A DNA stretch of 64,000 bases from Shewanella frigidimarina (lineage in GTDB: Bacteria; Pseudomonadota; Gammaproteobacteria; Enterobacterales; Shewanellaceae). This document shows, piece by piece, positions 12,180 to 21,083 of this stretch (position 1 is its first letter; every line of letters begins with the position of its first letter). The notes under the pieces were generated by a model, which had not been told where the DNA came from, searched no databases, and saw only the letters and a program-made list of their open reading frames with translations. A program made the translations under genes and the position numbers. The stretch covers positions 682,001-746,000 of the forward strand of contig NZ_RKKE01000001.1 in assembly GCF_003797125.1 (NCBI RefSeq), in the 5' to 3' direction.

Positions 12180-12617
12180 CTACGATTGGCAAGTCACTCT
12201 CAGAGACCCAATCTTCAACAGCTCCTCAAGGAATGCATTCACCTGAAATTTTTCATCGCTATGATGCATATGTATATTCGGGTAATCATACACTGGCTTT
12301 AAGCGATAAATCTGTTGGCTAGTTAACACTTCTGCTAATTGAGCATCATGATAGACACGAACAATTGCGTTTGGAGATTTAAAAAAATGTCCATTTGGTA
12401 TAGGGCGCGATATTTCGATTAACTGAGTATATTTAGTATTCTCAAGAAGATTGATCGACAACTTACCAAACTCACCTTCAACCTGCCAAGGCACATTGAC
12501 CGTAATTTGATCGGGTAACCATTTTAAAATATGCGCATAATTTCGACCACATACCGCTAAAAATGCGCTGATATTCGGTTGATATTTTTGCTTTTTTTTC
12601 AGGTTAAACTCTGCCAC
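12180..12617 (-). CDS. yqiB: DUF1249 family protein (YqiB)
   Basis: This 145-residue soluble protein belongs to the uncharacterised YqiB/DUF1249 family. It has no signal peptide and no membrane segment. Conserved-looking blocks are NYAHILKWLPD near residue 27 and the HDAQLAEVL and YPNIHMHHSDEK segments. The GTG start follows an AGGAATGA ribosome site. It is encoded between nudF and cpdA with short gaps, as in E. coli, so it is almost certainly part of the same transcript. No function can be inferred beyond this conserved linkage. Confidence 0.85.
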   Translation of the reverse strand: MAEFNLKKKQKYQPNISAFLAVCGRNYAHILKWLPDQITVNVPWQVEGEFGKLSINLLENTKYTQLIEISRPIPNGHFFKSPNAIVRVYHDAQLAEVLTSQQIYRLKPVYDYPNIHMHHSDEKFQVNAFLEELLKIGSLRVTCQS

Positions 12618-12656
12618 TCAATCATTCCTATCTTGCTTATCACCATGTTCAATAAA

Positions 12657-13283
12657 CTAAAGTGCGTCACGAATCTGTTGATAGTTTAGCATCAACCATT
12701 GAATGCCTAATACCGTCGATGCATTATCAATGCGACCATTATTAATCCACTCATAGGCTTGTTCACGGCTGACTACATGCACACGAATATCTTCATGTTC
12801 ATGTTCAAGTCCGTGTATTCCACCCGCGTTGGTCGTATCAACATGTCCCCAAAACAAATGAAAACGTTCAGAAGTGCCGCCAGGGCTGACTAGGTAACTG
12901 TTTATTGGTGTTAAACCGAGTAAACTTAATCCCGCTTCTTCGGCCAATTCTCGCTCTGCAACTTGTTCTGGAAATTCGCCGGGCTCAATCATACCTGCCA
13001 CTAACTCAAGAAGCCAGATTGATTTAGTAGTTGCTAATGCTGGCACCCTAATTTGTTCGATTAATACAATTTCATCTCGAACCGGGTCATAAGGCAGCAC
13101 GACGACCGCATGACCTCGCTCAAAAACCTCACGCGTAACCTCACCACTCCAACCGCCTTTAAACAACTTATGCTTAAAGGTGTATTCGTCCAATTGGAAG
13201 AAACCTTTATACAAAACTTTTTTAGATATCAAACTAAAACCTGACTCTACGTCAAAGGTTGTTATCTCCGGTTGCTCAGACAT
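12657..13283 (-). CDS. nudF: ADP-ribose pyrophosphatase
   Basis: NudF cleaves ADP-ribose to AMP and ribose-5-phosphate. The Nudix box is visible: GEFPEQVAERELAEEAGL, matching GX5EX7REUXEEXGU, near residues 98-117 of the 208-residue protein. The upstream LLELVAGMIE strand is typical of the ADP-ribose subfamily. It is the first gene of the minus-strand run down to parE/parC and diverges from tolC, the same arrangement as in E. coli. The ATG start is supported by the family N-terminus and a GGATAAAT segment upstream. Confidence 0.93.
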   Translation of the reverse strand: MSEQPEITTFDVESGFSLISKKVLYKGFFQLDEYTFKHKLFKGGWSGEVTREVFERGHAVVVLPYDPVRDEIVLIEQIRVPALATTKSIWLLELVAGMIEPGEFPEQVAERELAEEAGLSLLGLTPINSYLVSPGGTSERFHLFWGHVDTTNAGGIHGLEHEHEDIRVHVVSREQAYEWINNGRIDNASTVLGIQWLMLNYQQIRDAL

Positions 13284-13708
13284 ATTTATCCTTGTCTATC
13301 AAAACGTAAACTAGCGGGTCATTTTAACAGTTTAAATTAACATAATTAAGAACTAAGCATTTGGGCTTGAAAAAGCAAAAACGGGTCTAATTAAAATAAA
13401 ATCTGTTACACTTCAAATTTGACTTGAAAATGAAAAAATCACTACTATTAAGTAGTGCACAATATGTAGTAATCGACGTGTCATCATTGCTATATTGTCA
13501 GCAATATATAATGGCCAATGAATTGTCGACATTGAACGACACTATCATCTGTAAATTATTGTGCATATTCATTGAACAAGTAAGTTAACACTGATTGCCG
13601 CGTTAAGATTGAATGATGATAAATCATTAACTTAACCAAGAGCATGACCAAATTTATAAGTTAATCAACACCTCAATTTACCGAGGAATTGTCTAAAAAG
13701 GGCAGCAA
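13284..13708. other. Divergent promoter region of nudF and tolC
   Basis: This AT-rich spacer of 425 bp has no convincing gene. It contains a perfect 7-bp hairpin, CACTACT-ATTA-AGTAGTG at 13440-13457. Nearby is an imperfect palindrome (ATTGC...GCAAT) around 13487-13506 that could be an operator. A sigma-70-like promoter for tolC is listed separately. Confidence 0.5.
13419..13448 (+). promoter_or_regulatory. Candidate sigma-70 promoter for tolC
   Basis: TTGACT at 13419-13424 and TACTAT at 13443-13448 are separated by 18 bp, close to the -35/-10 consensus. It would give a leader of about 250 bases ahead of tolC. This is a pattern match only; the region is AT-rich, so false positives are likely. 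Confidence 0.35.
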
Positions 13709-15004
13709 ATGAAATTCAAAATTGGTTCATTATACGCAGCATTAGCATTTGCTATGGCAGCACCAGCAGTACAAGCTGACGATTTACTTCAAATTTATCA
13801 GCAAGCACTCACTAGCGACCCTATCGTTTTACAAGCAAAAGCACAACGTGATGCGTTATACGAGAGTATTGAAGAAAACCGTGCGCCGTTATTGCCAACC
13901 ATCAGTGCAAACGTTGGTTATGCCAAAGCGTGGAACGATCCTGCACAAGACACCGACGGTTTAACTGGTGGTGTTAGCTTAACTCAAGTTATTTACGATC
14001 ATAGTGCATGGGTAGGTTTAGATCTTGCTGAAATGGCAGCGTCTCAGGCCGACTCAACTTATGCTTCATCATTACAAGCGTTAATCACTCGCGTTACTAA
14101 AGCATACTTTGACGTATTAACAGCTAAAGATAACTACGAGTTCCAAGGTGCAGAAAAAGCCGCCATTGAACGTCAGCTTGAACAAACTAAGCAACGTTTT
14201 GCAGTAGGCTTAACCGCAATTACTGATGTACATGAAGCTCAAGCGCAATATGACTTAGCATCAGCATTAGAAATTTTGGCTCAAAACACCTTAGACAATA
14301 GCTATGAAGCATTACGTGAAATTACCGGTATAGATCATAAATCAATAAATATTCTTGATACTAACCGTTTTTCAGCTGGCACACCTGCCCCAGCATCATC
14401 TGCTGACTGGTTGAAAATGGCCGAAACCAATAGCATCGATTTAATGACTCAACGTATCGCTAAAGATATCGCCAATGAAACCATTAAATTGTACAAAGCT
14501 GGCCACATGCCTTCATTGAACTTCAATGCAGGTTATAACAAAGGCGTTGATCAAACTCCTGGTCCAGATTATGACAACACCAATGTTGGCATCACGTTAA
14601 GCATTCCACTTTTTGAAGGCTTTAAAGTCACTTCTCAAGTGAAGCAAGCTCAATTCAGATATGTGGAAGCTAGCGAGAAACTAGAACAAACTCATCGTAG
14701 CGTAACCAAAAACGTGCGTAATAACTTTAACAACGTTAATGCGTCTATCAGTTCAATCAAAGCGTATGAGCAATCAGTTATTTCATCTGAAAGTGCGCTA
14801 AAAGCAACCCAAGCTGGTTTTGAAGTGGGTACGCGTACGATTGTTGATGTGCTAAACCGTACACGTGACTTGTATGATTCAAAGCGTCAATTATCTGAAG
14901 CTCGTTATGGTTATATTAACTCTATATTAGCGCTTAAACAGGCTGCTGGTACGTTGAACGAAGATGATGTTATCTCGATTAACAGCGGACTCATTGCTCA
15001 ATAA
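13709..15004 (+). CDS. tolC: Outer membrane efflux protein TolC
   Basis: TolC is the trimeric outer membrane duct used by tripartite multidrug efflux pumps and type I secretion. The protein is 431 residues with a clear signal peptide (cleavage after PAVQA). Two related OEP repeats follow, each with the long helices of the periplasmic barrel, for example the QTKQRFAVGLTAITDV and ATQAGFEVGTRTIVDV segments that mark the equivalent repeat positions. It diverges from nudF exactly as E. coli tolC does. It is shorter than E. coli TolC, mainly because the long C-terminal tail is absent. A strong terminator follows, so it is monocistronic. Confidence 0.95.
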   Translation: MKFKIGSLYAALAFAMAAPAVQADDLLQIYQQALTSDPIVLQAKAQRDALYESIEENRAPLLPTISANVGYAKAWNDPAQDTDGLTGGVSLTQVIYDHSAWVGLDLAEMAASQADSTYASSLQALITRVTKAYFDVLTAKDNYEFQGAEKAAIERQLEQTKQRFAVGLTAITDVHEAQAQYDLASALEILAQNTLDNSYEALREITGIDHKSINILDTNRFSAGTPAPASSADWLKMAETNSIDLMTQRIAKDIANETIKLYKAGHMPSLNFNAGYNKGVDQTPGPDYDNTNVGITLSIPLFEGFKVTSQVKQAQFRYVEASEKLEQTHRSVTKNVRNNFNNVNASISSIKAYEQSVISSESALKATQAGFEVGTRTIVDVLNRTRDLYDSKRQLSEARYGYINSILALKQAAGTLNEDDVISINSGLIAQ

Positions 15005-15052
15005 GCACTAAGCACTAAGCACTAGGCTTAAACAAAAATAAGTTCCCACAAA

Positions 15053-15076
15053 AAAACCGCCAATTGGCGGTTTTTT
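15053..15076. terminator. Terminator after tolC
   Basis: The palindrome CCGCCAATTGGCGG is flanked by A and T runs. It lies between tolC (plus) and a convergent minus-strand gene and can serve both. Just before it is a short triple direct repeat of CACTAAG units at 15007-15026. Confidence 0.9.
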
Positions 15077-15121
15077 ATTGGCATTACAATTATTCACATA
15101 ATCGTTAAGCTCGATACCGAA

Positions 15122-15859
15122 TTAGAAAACTAATTCAACACCAGCAAATGCACCACTAAAGTCAGTATTTTGAGAAACACCAGAGAAGTTGCTTACATCA
15201 AAATTAAACTCGCGGTAACCAACACGGATAGAAGTATCGACAGCTAATCCGTCAAACTGCCATCCTAAACCTGCACCGTAGTCATATACATTAGATTCAT
15301 CGATGCCGATCATCACATCAGCAAAGCCAAACAAGCCTAAGCCAATCATGCCAACTTGTGCACTGGCGTATCCCATCACGATACCACTATCAATATCTAC
15401 TTCTTCTGGGTGACCCGCATCAGCAACACGTAATGAGCCACTCATTAACTTGTATGCCGCACCTAAATCAACTGACACTAAATCGTTATCAAGAATTTCG
15501 TAATACAATACAAAGTCAGTATTGCTTAAGTCATTCGTCACCGATGTTGCGCCAGTAAAATTGTGACCGTTAAAGTTAAAGTCGGCATTAGCAAGACTCG
15601 TGCTCGACTCAAGACGGTTTTCACGAATTTTAACATTAGGCACAAACGGCAATGGATGCTCAACAGCAATCCACAAGCTACCCTGTGAAGAATCATCATT
15701 AAAGCTGTGAGCAACACCACTATCATCATTAAATGCATTTGTGGTGTCTGCCTGCCAATAATCAGCGCCTACTTTAAAACCCAATACAGTTGCCGCATGA
15801 GCCGATGACACACTTAAAAGGCCCACTACAGCTGTGGCAAGAAGAGTCTTTTTCATCAT
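15122..15859 (-). CDS. TIGR04219-type outer membrane beta-barrel protein
   Basis: This 245-residue protein has a standard signal peptide (cleavage after SSAHA) and alternating amphipathic strands ending in an aromatic C-terminal residue (VELVF), the mark of outer membrane barrels. The overall pattern matches the TIGR04219 family of Shewanella and Vibrio, whose function is unknown. Two adjacent ATG codons are possible starts (15859 and 15856); the second has the better distance to AAGGATA. The first overlaps the stop codon of the upstream DUF2333 gene (TAATG), so the genes are coupled. Confidence 0.8.
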   Translation of the reverse strand: MMKKTLLATAVVGLLSVSSAHAATVLGFKVGADYWQADTTNAFNDDSGVAHSFNDDSSQGSLWIAVEHPLPFVPNVKIRENRLESSTSLANADFNFNGHNFTGATSVTNDLSNTDFVLYYEILDNDLVSVDLGAAYKLMSGSLRVADAGHPEEVDIDSGIVMGYASAQVGMIGLGLFGFADVMIGIDESNVYDYGAGLGWQFDGLAVDTSIRVGYREFNFDVSNFSGVSQNTDFSGAFAGVELVF

Positions 15860-16833
15860 TATCCTTGTGAGAGTAAATTAGTTAAATCAATTACCGCGGC
15901 ATTTGCACGCGAAATATAATTAGCCATCACCAACGAGTGATTAGCCACTAAACCAAAACCATTTCCATTAAGAACCAAAGGGCTCCAAACTGTTTGCTGA
16001 GTTGCTTCAAGTTCACGAATAATTTGACGTAAACTGACCTCAGCGTTTTTCTTTTCTAACACATCGGCAAAATCAACTTCAATTGCCCGCATAAAATTCA
16101 ATAATGCCCAAGCTGAACCACGGCTTTCATAAAATACATCATCAATTTTCCACCAGCTGGTTTTAATTTCATTACTTGATAAACCAGGTGTAGATTGACG
16201 CGCAGACGAATCACCTGCTAAATCAGTATTTAATCGTTCTTGGCCAACACTGGCAGATAAGTGTTGCGACATACTGCCTAAACGTTTCTGAACTTCTTTA
16301 AGCCATTCATTGAGATTATCTGCACGAGCATAAAACTGAGCATTATTGTTATCAGCGTCGTTGATTTTAGCACGGTAAAGTTTCAATAATTTGATAGCAT
16401 CACGATATTCACCTTCGGCACTTGGTACTAACCAACTGGTGTTATCGATGTTTAACTTAGAATGCGCAGCTAACAAATCATTATCGGCAGTTGACTGTGA
16501 CTGTGAACGACTAAACTCTTTACGCATAGTCAGTGCTAAATCACGCACTTGTTCTAATGCACCAAATTCAAATGCAGGCATGTTATCCATCATTACCGAC
16601 GGAGGCATAATATCATTAGACAGCCAACCACCTGGTTTATCCAGCAAGGTTTCCATTGTGTCAATTAATGCAGTTGTTGTGGCATAACCCACAATTAACT
16701 TACCGTTATCAGTTTGCGACGATACCGGCTTAATTGGATCCGGCTCAACGCTCCACCACACGCTAACAAAGTAAAGTACTAAACCCAGCACACCAAAAAC
16801 GGCTAAAATTTTATTCCTTGTTACTTGCATCAA
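15859..16833 (-). CDS. DUF2333 family membrane-anchored protein
   Basis: This 324-residue protein has one N-terminal membrane helix (residues about 9-28) and a helical periplasmic domain. It fits the DUF2333 family, which has no assigned function. Recognisable blocks are PGGWLSNDIMPPS, DNTSWLVPSAEGEY and SRGSAWALLNFMRAIEVDF. It lies between the PCu(A)C gene (9 bp gap) and the barrel protein (1-base overlap), which implies one transcript. The linkage hints at an envelope role, but nothing in the sequence gives a mechanism. Confidence 0.8.
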   Translation of the reverse strand: MMQVTRNKILAVFGVLGLVLYFVSVWWSVEPDPIKPVSSQTDNGKLIVGYATTTALIDTMETLLDKPGGWLSNDIMPPSVMMDNMPAFEFGALEQVRDLALTMRKEFSRSQSQSTADNDLLAAHSKLNIDNTSWLVPSAEGEYRDAIKLLKLYRAKINDADNNNAQFYARADNLNEWLKEVQKRLGSMSQHLSASVGQERLNTDLAGDSSARQSTPGLSSNEIKTSWWKIDDVFYESRGSAWALLNFMRAIEVDFADVLEKKNAEVSLRQIIRELEATQQTVWSPLVLNGNGFGLVANHSLVMANYISRANAAVIDLTNLLSQG

Positions 16834-16842
16834 TATTGCTCC

Positions 16843-17331
16843 TTAATGATGGTGATGATGTTCTGCATGTTCATCATGTTGAGCCGCGGCTTGTTTAAGC
16901 ACAGTAAGCTCAATCATAAGATGCTGACCATCTTCAAAAATTAATTCTAAAGGCACTTTGTCATCAATAACCAATGGCGCAGTTAACGATAACAACATCA
17001 CATGGTCGCCAGTAGGTTGAAGCGTTAACGAACCGTGAGACGGTATGGTAAACCCTTCGACTTGACGCATTTTAACCATGCCATCTTCTTCTAAAATTGT
17101 ATGCAACTGCGCTACTTTTGCCACACTCGTCTTCACTTCAACTAACTTAACATCGCTGTTGTTATGATTTTCTAACGTAAAATAAGCGGCGGTATTGGGC
17201 ACACTCGCAGGCATAGCTCTAACATGTCCATCGACCAAGACTACGTTAGCAGTGGCTGCGAATGATAATGATGATAACACTAAAAAGTTAAACAGATGTT
17301 TGAATATTGCTTTCAATGTCTTAAACTCCAT
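16843..17331 (-). CDS. PCu(A)C-type periplasmic copper chaperone with His-rich tail
   Basis: This is a predicted periplasmic Cu(I) chaperone of the PCu(A)C family, which helps load the Cu(A) site of cytochrome oxidases. The signal peptide ends near ATANV. The H-x(n)-M-x(n)-HxM ligand pattern is visible as QLHTILEEDGMVKM followed by GDHVML. The 162-residue protein ends with a histidine-rich tail (HDEHAEHHHHH), which may add metal-binding capacity. It is the first gene of the minus-strand cluster with DUF2333 and the barrel protein, and diverges from a crotonase gene only 35 bp away, so the two promoters must overlap. Confidence 0.85.
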   Translation of the reverse strand: MEFKTLKAIFKHLFNFLVLSSLSFAATANVVLVDGHVRAMPASVPNTAAYFTLENHNNSDVKLVEVKTSVAKVAQLHTILEEDGMVKMRQVEGFTIPSHGSLTLQPTGDHVMLLSLTAPLVIDDKVPLELIFEDGQHLMIELTVLKQAAAQHDEHAEHHHHH

Positions 17332-17366
17332 GTAATCCCACTCGCGTTCACAACAGGAAGCTACGA

Positions 17367-18104
17367 ATGAGTCATATTCAGGTAAGAGATGATCAAGGCG
17401 TGCGTATCATCAGTTTTAATCGTCCAGAAAAGCGCAATGCCTTTAATCTAGAAATGTATCAGCAATTCACAGAATACCTGATCCAAGGTGAAGCCGACAA
17501 TGATATTCGTGCCTTTCTGTTCCATGGTACCGAAAACTGTTTTACCTCTGGCAATGATATCGTCGATTTTCTGCAAAGTGGTGCGTTAGATGATAATCAT
17601 CCAACCGTTAAATTCTTGTTTTGTTTATTAGATCTTAAAAAGCCTGTGGTTGCAGCAGTAACCGGAGCAGCAGTGGGAATAGGAACAACTTTACTATTGC
17701 ATTGTGACTTAGTGTACGCCGACAATAAGGCTAAATTCCAAATGCCATTTGTCAATTTAGCGCTAGTACCAGAAGCAGCCTCAAGCATATTGTTACCCTT
17801 AATTGTTGGCCAACAAAAAGCGGCTGAACTGATTTTACTAGGCGAAGCCTTTGATGCAGAGACGGCTGAAAAATTAACTATTATTAACAGCGTAGTTGCC
17901 CAAGACGAGCTCATTAGTTTCAGTCTAGCGCAAGCAAAAAAATTGGCTGCTCTGCCACCATTATCTATGCAAGCATCAAAACGGCTTTTACGTCATAACC
18001 AGGCAGAAGTTAAAGCTCAGATGAAATTAGAATTAGTTGAGTTTGCTGAGCGCTTACAAAGTGACGAAGCAAAACAACGCTTCCAAGCTTTCTTAAAAAA
18101 ATAA
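17367..18104 (+). CDS. Enoyl-CoA hydratase/isomerase family (crotonase) protein
   Basis: This 245-residue crotonase acts on acyl-CoA thioesters. The two oxyanion-hole segments are ENCFTSGNDIVDF near residues 57-69 and GAAVGIGTTLLLHCDLVYA near 101-119. The NRPEKRNAFN block near the N-terminus is also typical. At the position of the classic second catalytic Glu it has LVPEAASS, so one acid is kept, as in isomerase-like members. The exact reaction cannot be fixed. It is encoded alone; upstream it faces the copper chaperone gene across a 35-bp promoter gap. Confidence 0.85.
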   Translation: MSHIQVRDDQGVRIISFNRPEKRNAFNLEMYQQFTEYLIQGEADNDIRAFLFHGTENCFTSGNDIVDFLQSGALDDNHPTVKFLFCLLDLKKPVVAAVTGAAVGIGTTLLLHCDLVYADNKAKFQMPFVNLALVPEAASSILLPLIVGQQKAAELILLGEAFDAETAEKLTIINSVVAQDELISFSLAQAKKLAALPPLSMQASKRLLRHNQAEVKAQMKLELVEFAERLQSDEAKQRFQAFLKK

Positions 18105-18129
18105 CCACATATTTCAATGTAACCTGTCT

Positions 18130-18173
18130 GCGGGGTAATCAAACTTCCCCCGCTTACCCATTACTGGGCAAGC
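18130..18173. terminator. Hairpins between the crotonase and PspC-domain genes
   Basis: Two adjacent stems lie between convergent genes: GCGGGG...CCCCGC at 18130-18153 and CTTACCCA-TTAC-TGGGCAAG at 18153-18172. Neither has a long U-tract, so termination is likely but not certain. Confidence 0.5.
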
Positions 18174-18174
18174 C

Positions 18175-18375
18175 TTAAAATCGTGATGTTTTTTGGCTCA
18201 TCACCACAGCAATCACAAAGTACGCAAGTAAACTAATACTTGGATTGGTTAGCACTAATCCTACCGTCACAATACGAGTCCAAAGCAATGACCAGCCATA
18301 TTGTTTCGCTAACTTCGCAGATACGCCACATACAATTCGAGTTTCATCTTGTAATCTATTGATTAAACGGTTCAT
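18175..18375 (-). CDS. Short PspC-domain membrane protein
   Basis: This 66-residue protein is a minimal PspC domain. The motif ICGVSAKLA-like stretch (RIVCGVSAKLAKQYGW) is followed by one long hydrophobic region (WTRIVTVGLVL through YFVIAVVM). PspC proteins sense envelope stress or regulate PspA-type responses, but this one lacks any extra domain and no pspA or pspB is in the window. It is the last gene of a minus-strand set with a 43-residue membrane peptide and a small secreted protein upstream. An AGAGGATAAT ribosome site precedes the ATG. Confidence 0.8.
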   Translation of the reverse strand: MNRLINRLQDETRIVCGVSAKLAKQYGWSLLWTRIVTVGLVLTNPSISLLAYFVIAVVMSQKTSRF

Positions 18376-18425
18376 ATTATCCTCTCGTGCTTAATAAGGT
18401 TTATTCTAAAAGCAATGAGTTAAGA

Positions 18426-18557
18426 TTAAGCTTGGTCATTAATGCTTGGCCAAAACAGCCAGCTGACTAACATCGCACACAATGCAAAACTGATAACTGG
18501 CAATAACAATAACGACATTAATGGCAGCACCAAGCCTATATTCATCGCCCAATCCAT
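18426..18557 (-). CDS. Small hydrophobic membrane peptide, 43 residues
   Basis: The frame begins MDWAMNIGLV and ends SINDQA. It encodes a single membrane-spanning stretch rich in Leu, Val and Ile (about residues 7-36). Its ATG overlaps the stop codon of the upstream gene (TAATG), which argues for translational coupling and for a real gene despite the short length. It lies between a small secreted protein and a PspC-domain protein. I do not recognise a family. It is shorter than PspB and lacks the PspB pattern. Confidence 0.6.
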   Translation of the reverse strand: MDWAMNIGLVLPLMSLLLLPVISFALCAMLVSWLFWPSINDQA

Positions 18558-18862
18558 TACTTATTCTCGGCAGCTACAGCGGTACTCACTTGTGGTTGTT
18601 CAAAGCTAGCAAACTCTAAAGCTGAATTAATTTCAAAAACTTGTTCAGCAATTTGGGTTTGCAACGACAGCATTAACTCTTGCTTTACATTTGAAATCAT
18701 CTCTTGGCTCGCTTGCGTCATATTCTGTTCTAACGCAGCGACTGTATTAGAGATTGAAATTTCATCTGCTTGTGCCGAAACACTGGCGGTAACCAATAAT
18801 GCTGCTGCAATTGATAGTTGAACACTACGGCGAATCACGTTGGTTGAAGTTAATGTAGACAT
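18557..18862 (-). CDS. Small predicted periplasmic protein of unknown function
   Basis: From ATG 18862 (MSTLTSTN) this is a 101-residue protein with a signal peptide (cleavage near VSAQA-DE) and a mature part of about 65 residues that looks wholly helical and Gln/Glu-rich. An AAAGGATG ribosome site precedes this ATG; an in-frame start 11 codons earlier is less likely. I do not recognise a family. It starts a small operon with the 43-residue peptide and the PspC-domain gene. The setting suggests envelope stress, which is inference only. Confidence 0.7.
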   Translation of the reverse strand: MSTLTSTNVIRRSVQLSIAAALLVTASVSAQADEISISNTVAALEQNMTQASQEMISNVKQELMLSLQTQIAEQVFEINSALEFASFEQPQVSTAVAAENK

Positions 18863-19185
18863 AATGGCATCCTTTCTTGTGTTGGTTAATAGCAACTAAA
18901 CACCCGTCTAGTTGATTACACAATAGGTATTACAAGCTGCGTGCCAACTTTTAAAAACAACCATAACCACTTAATTTGTAAGCCAATAAATTAATTATAG
19001 TTTATATAGTTGAACTAAAAACACGTTCAAAAAACCAACAGGTAGTAAAATTAACCATATAGTTAGTGAAAATGACCAGTGATTTTCATAAGTAATTGAG
19101 AAAGGCTAAAAGTCGTCATAAATAACCCAATATCAGCGCAACACTGAGATGCTACAGCACAATAAGAGCTTAAATAAGTGACTGG

Positions 19186-19233
19186 ATTAGTGGTTGAATT
19201 AGCGGTTGAATTAGCGGCGAGATTAATGGTTGG
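19186..19233. repeat. Tandem 12-bp repeat, four units
   Basis: The four units are ATTAGTGGTTGA, ATTAGCGGTTGA, ATTAGCGGCGAG and ATTAATGGTTGG, directly adjacent. The first two differ by one base and the last two are more diverged. The unit length keeps a reading frame, but no supported gene covers it. Confidence 0.8.
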
Positions 19234-19416
19234 TGAGTGAGATGTGAGGTCTAATCGTCACGCTGAAAGAGTTAATAATTGAGATAATGGGTGAGTCAAT
19301 AATTAAGAAAATATCAGAAAAAGTGACTAGGTCTTATCATAGGTAATTGTATTAGCCACTACTGACTAGCAGGCTTTATGGATTCTTGAGCTGATTTTAC
19401 AAGGGAGTGAAAATCA

Positions 19417-19443
19417 AAAAACGCCTAATAAAAGGCGCTTTTT
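19417..19443. terminator. Terminator downstream of dusA
   Basis: A short CGCCT/AGGCG stem with a 6-base loop is flanked by A and T runs on both sides. It lies about 125 bp beyond the dusA stop codon and can work on both strands. Confidence 0.65.
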
Positions 19444-19566
19444 ATAGGCTAACAGCGGTTTCAACATGACCGTCTGGGCGTTTATTTCACAACGTATCCT
19501 ATTGAAAGACCTCGCGGCATAATCATCTGAATATAACCTCTGTATATAACCTATTATTAGAAAGAA

Positions 19567-20616
19567 TTATATCAAAGTAGATTCGTCACTGGCCAATGCT
19601 TCTGCATCGACAAACTCAGTAGCTTTGAGCACCACCCCAATATCAGCATTAAGCTTATGAGCATTCTCACTCAAATGACGACGCCAGCCACGCGAACCCG
19701 GCAATCCTTGGAATAAACCAATCATATGGCGGGTAATGTGATTTAAACGACCACCTTGGGCTAAATGAGCTTCAATATACGGCAACATTTGCTCAATGAC
19801 TTGCTGACGAGTAATAACCGCTGTATCGAGTCCACACAACTGCTGATCCACTTGCGCCAATATATAAGGGTTTTGATAAGCTTCACGCCCCACCATCACG
19901 CCATCTAGCAGGGCTAAATGCAGCTTAGATTCCTCAAGGGTTTTAATGCCACCGTTAATGCTAATGTTCAAGTGCTGATAATCACTCTTTAACTGGTAAA
20001 CCCGATCATAATCTAACGGCGGGATCTCACGATTTTCTTTCGGACTTAACCCTTGTAACCACGCTTTACGCGCATGAATCGTAAATGCACTACAGCCCTG
20101 GGCGCTCACGGTTTCAATAAAATCCGTTAAAAACTGATAACTGTCTTGCTCGTCAATCCCAATACGGGTTTTTACCGTGATCGGAATATCAGTTACCTGC
20201 TTCATCGCATCAACACATTGCGCAACTAACGCAGGTTCAGCCATTAAACATGCACCAAAACGACCATTCTGCACTCTATCAGACGGACACCCTACATTGA
20301 GGTTCACTTCATCATAACCGCGCTCAGCAGCCAATTTGGCACACGCCGCTAAATCAACAGCATTAGAGCCACCCAACTGTAACGCCACAGGATGCTCTTG
20401 CTCGTTATAAGCTAAATAGTCGCCCTTACCTTGCAATATAGCACCCGTGGTGATCATCTCGGTATACAACAAGGCTTTACTCGACATAAGGCGTGCAAAG
20501 TAACGATAGTGGCGATCTGTCCAATCCAGCATCGGCGCAATGGAAAAGGTGCGATCAAGCGTATCTGTTGGTATGACTAGCTTTGGCGTTGTATTCACTG
20601 AATTTTTTATACTCAT
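19567..20616 (-). CDS. dusA: tRNA-dihydrouridine(20/20a) synthase
   Basis: DusA reduces uridine 20/20a in the tRNA D-loop using FMN. The 349-residue protein has the family marks [14 protein letters not shown] near residues 25-38, the [20 protein letters not shown] block with the catalytic Cys, and the [16 protein letters not shown] segment specific to DusA. The 5' end of dusA is a known integration site for a family of prophage and island integrases. Two decayed copies of this 5' end lie upstream at 20793-20849 and 22431-22535. The gene itself is intact. Confidence 0.96.
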   Translation of the reverse strand: MSIKNSVNTTPKLVIPTDTLDRTFSIAPMLDWTDRHYRYFARLMSSKALLYTEMITTGAILQGKGDYLAYNEQEHPVALQLGGSNAVDLAACAKLAAERGYDEVNLNVGCPSDRVQNGRFGACLMAEPALVAQCVDAMKQVTDIPITVKTRIGIDEQDSYQFLTDFIETVSAQGCSAFTIHARKAWLQGLSPKENREIPPLDYDRVYQLKSDYQHLNISINGGIKTLEESKLHLALLDGVMVGREAYQNPYILAQVDQQLCGLDTAVITRQQVIEQMLPYIEAHLAQGGRLNHITRHMIGLFQGLPGSRGWRRHLSENAHKLNADIGVVLKATEFVDAEALASDESTLI

Positions 20617-21083
20617 AATTTGCGGTATTGATGCACCTTTTTAGCTGCATTTTGGGTAATCGTTGTTGCACAAGGAGCCAGTAAGGAAGTCGTAAATTAG
20701 GCTAAAACAACTGGGCTGCCCTAAGTAATGGCTAATTATATCATTAACCCATCATCGAGAAGCAAGTGTCTACTGATTTAGGGAAAGATCACGGTGCGAT
20801 AGAGTGTATTTGTTGGTATGGCTAGCTTTGACGTTGTATTCACTGAATTAACGCTTCTCACTTTTTCAATTTTTTCACACATTTAAAGACATTTTTAGTT
20901 ACTAGGGGACCCCCATAGGGAGCCATAATGCATTGGGCAAATGGAAGTGGGGAACCAAAATTATGGCGTCTTATAGCATTCATGAACATGATAAAGCTGA
21001 TAATACACGTAAGTAGCATTACTTAATTCGCGTAAAGAAAGACTCGCTATTGGCAGCCACGGTTATTGATTAGTTTATTTGGT
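20617..21083. other. Intergenic region upstream of dusA with a dusA 5' remnant
   Basis: About 470 bp without an intact gene. It contains the first dusA-like remnant (listed separately) and, further on, short frames broken by stops around 20920-21070. No integrase or transposase gene could be recognised. Confidence 0.5.
20793..20849 (-). pseudogene. dusA 5'-end remnant, copy A
   Basis: These 57 bases match the dusA 5' region at 20548-20604 at 51 of 57 positions, in the same orientation. Translated on the minus strand it keeps the DusA-like frame (NSVNTTSK, then IPTNTLYRT) but runs into a stop soon after, where homology ends. It is a partial duplicate and not a gene. It fits a displaced 5' end left by an element that integrated in dusA. 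Confidence 0.8.

Larger units (their letters stand above)
18863..19566. other. AT-rich intergenic region with a 12-bp tandem repeat
   Basis: About 700 bp without a convincing gene between the small-protein operon and the dusA 3' end. It holds the operon promoter region, a four-unit 12-bp tandem repeat and a terminator hairpin (both listed separately). Nothing else was recognised. Confidence 0.5.
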
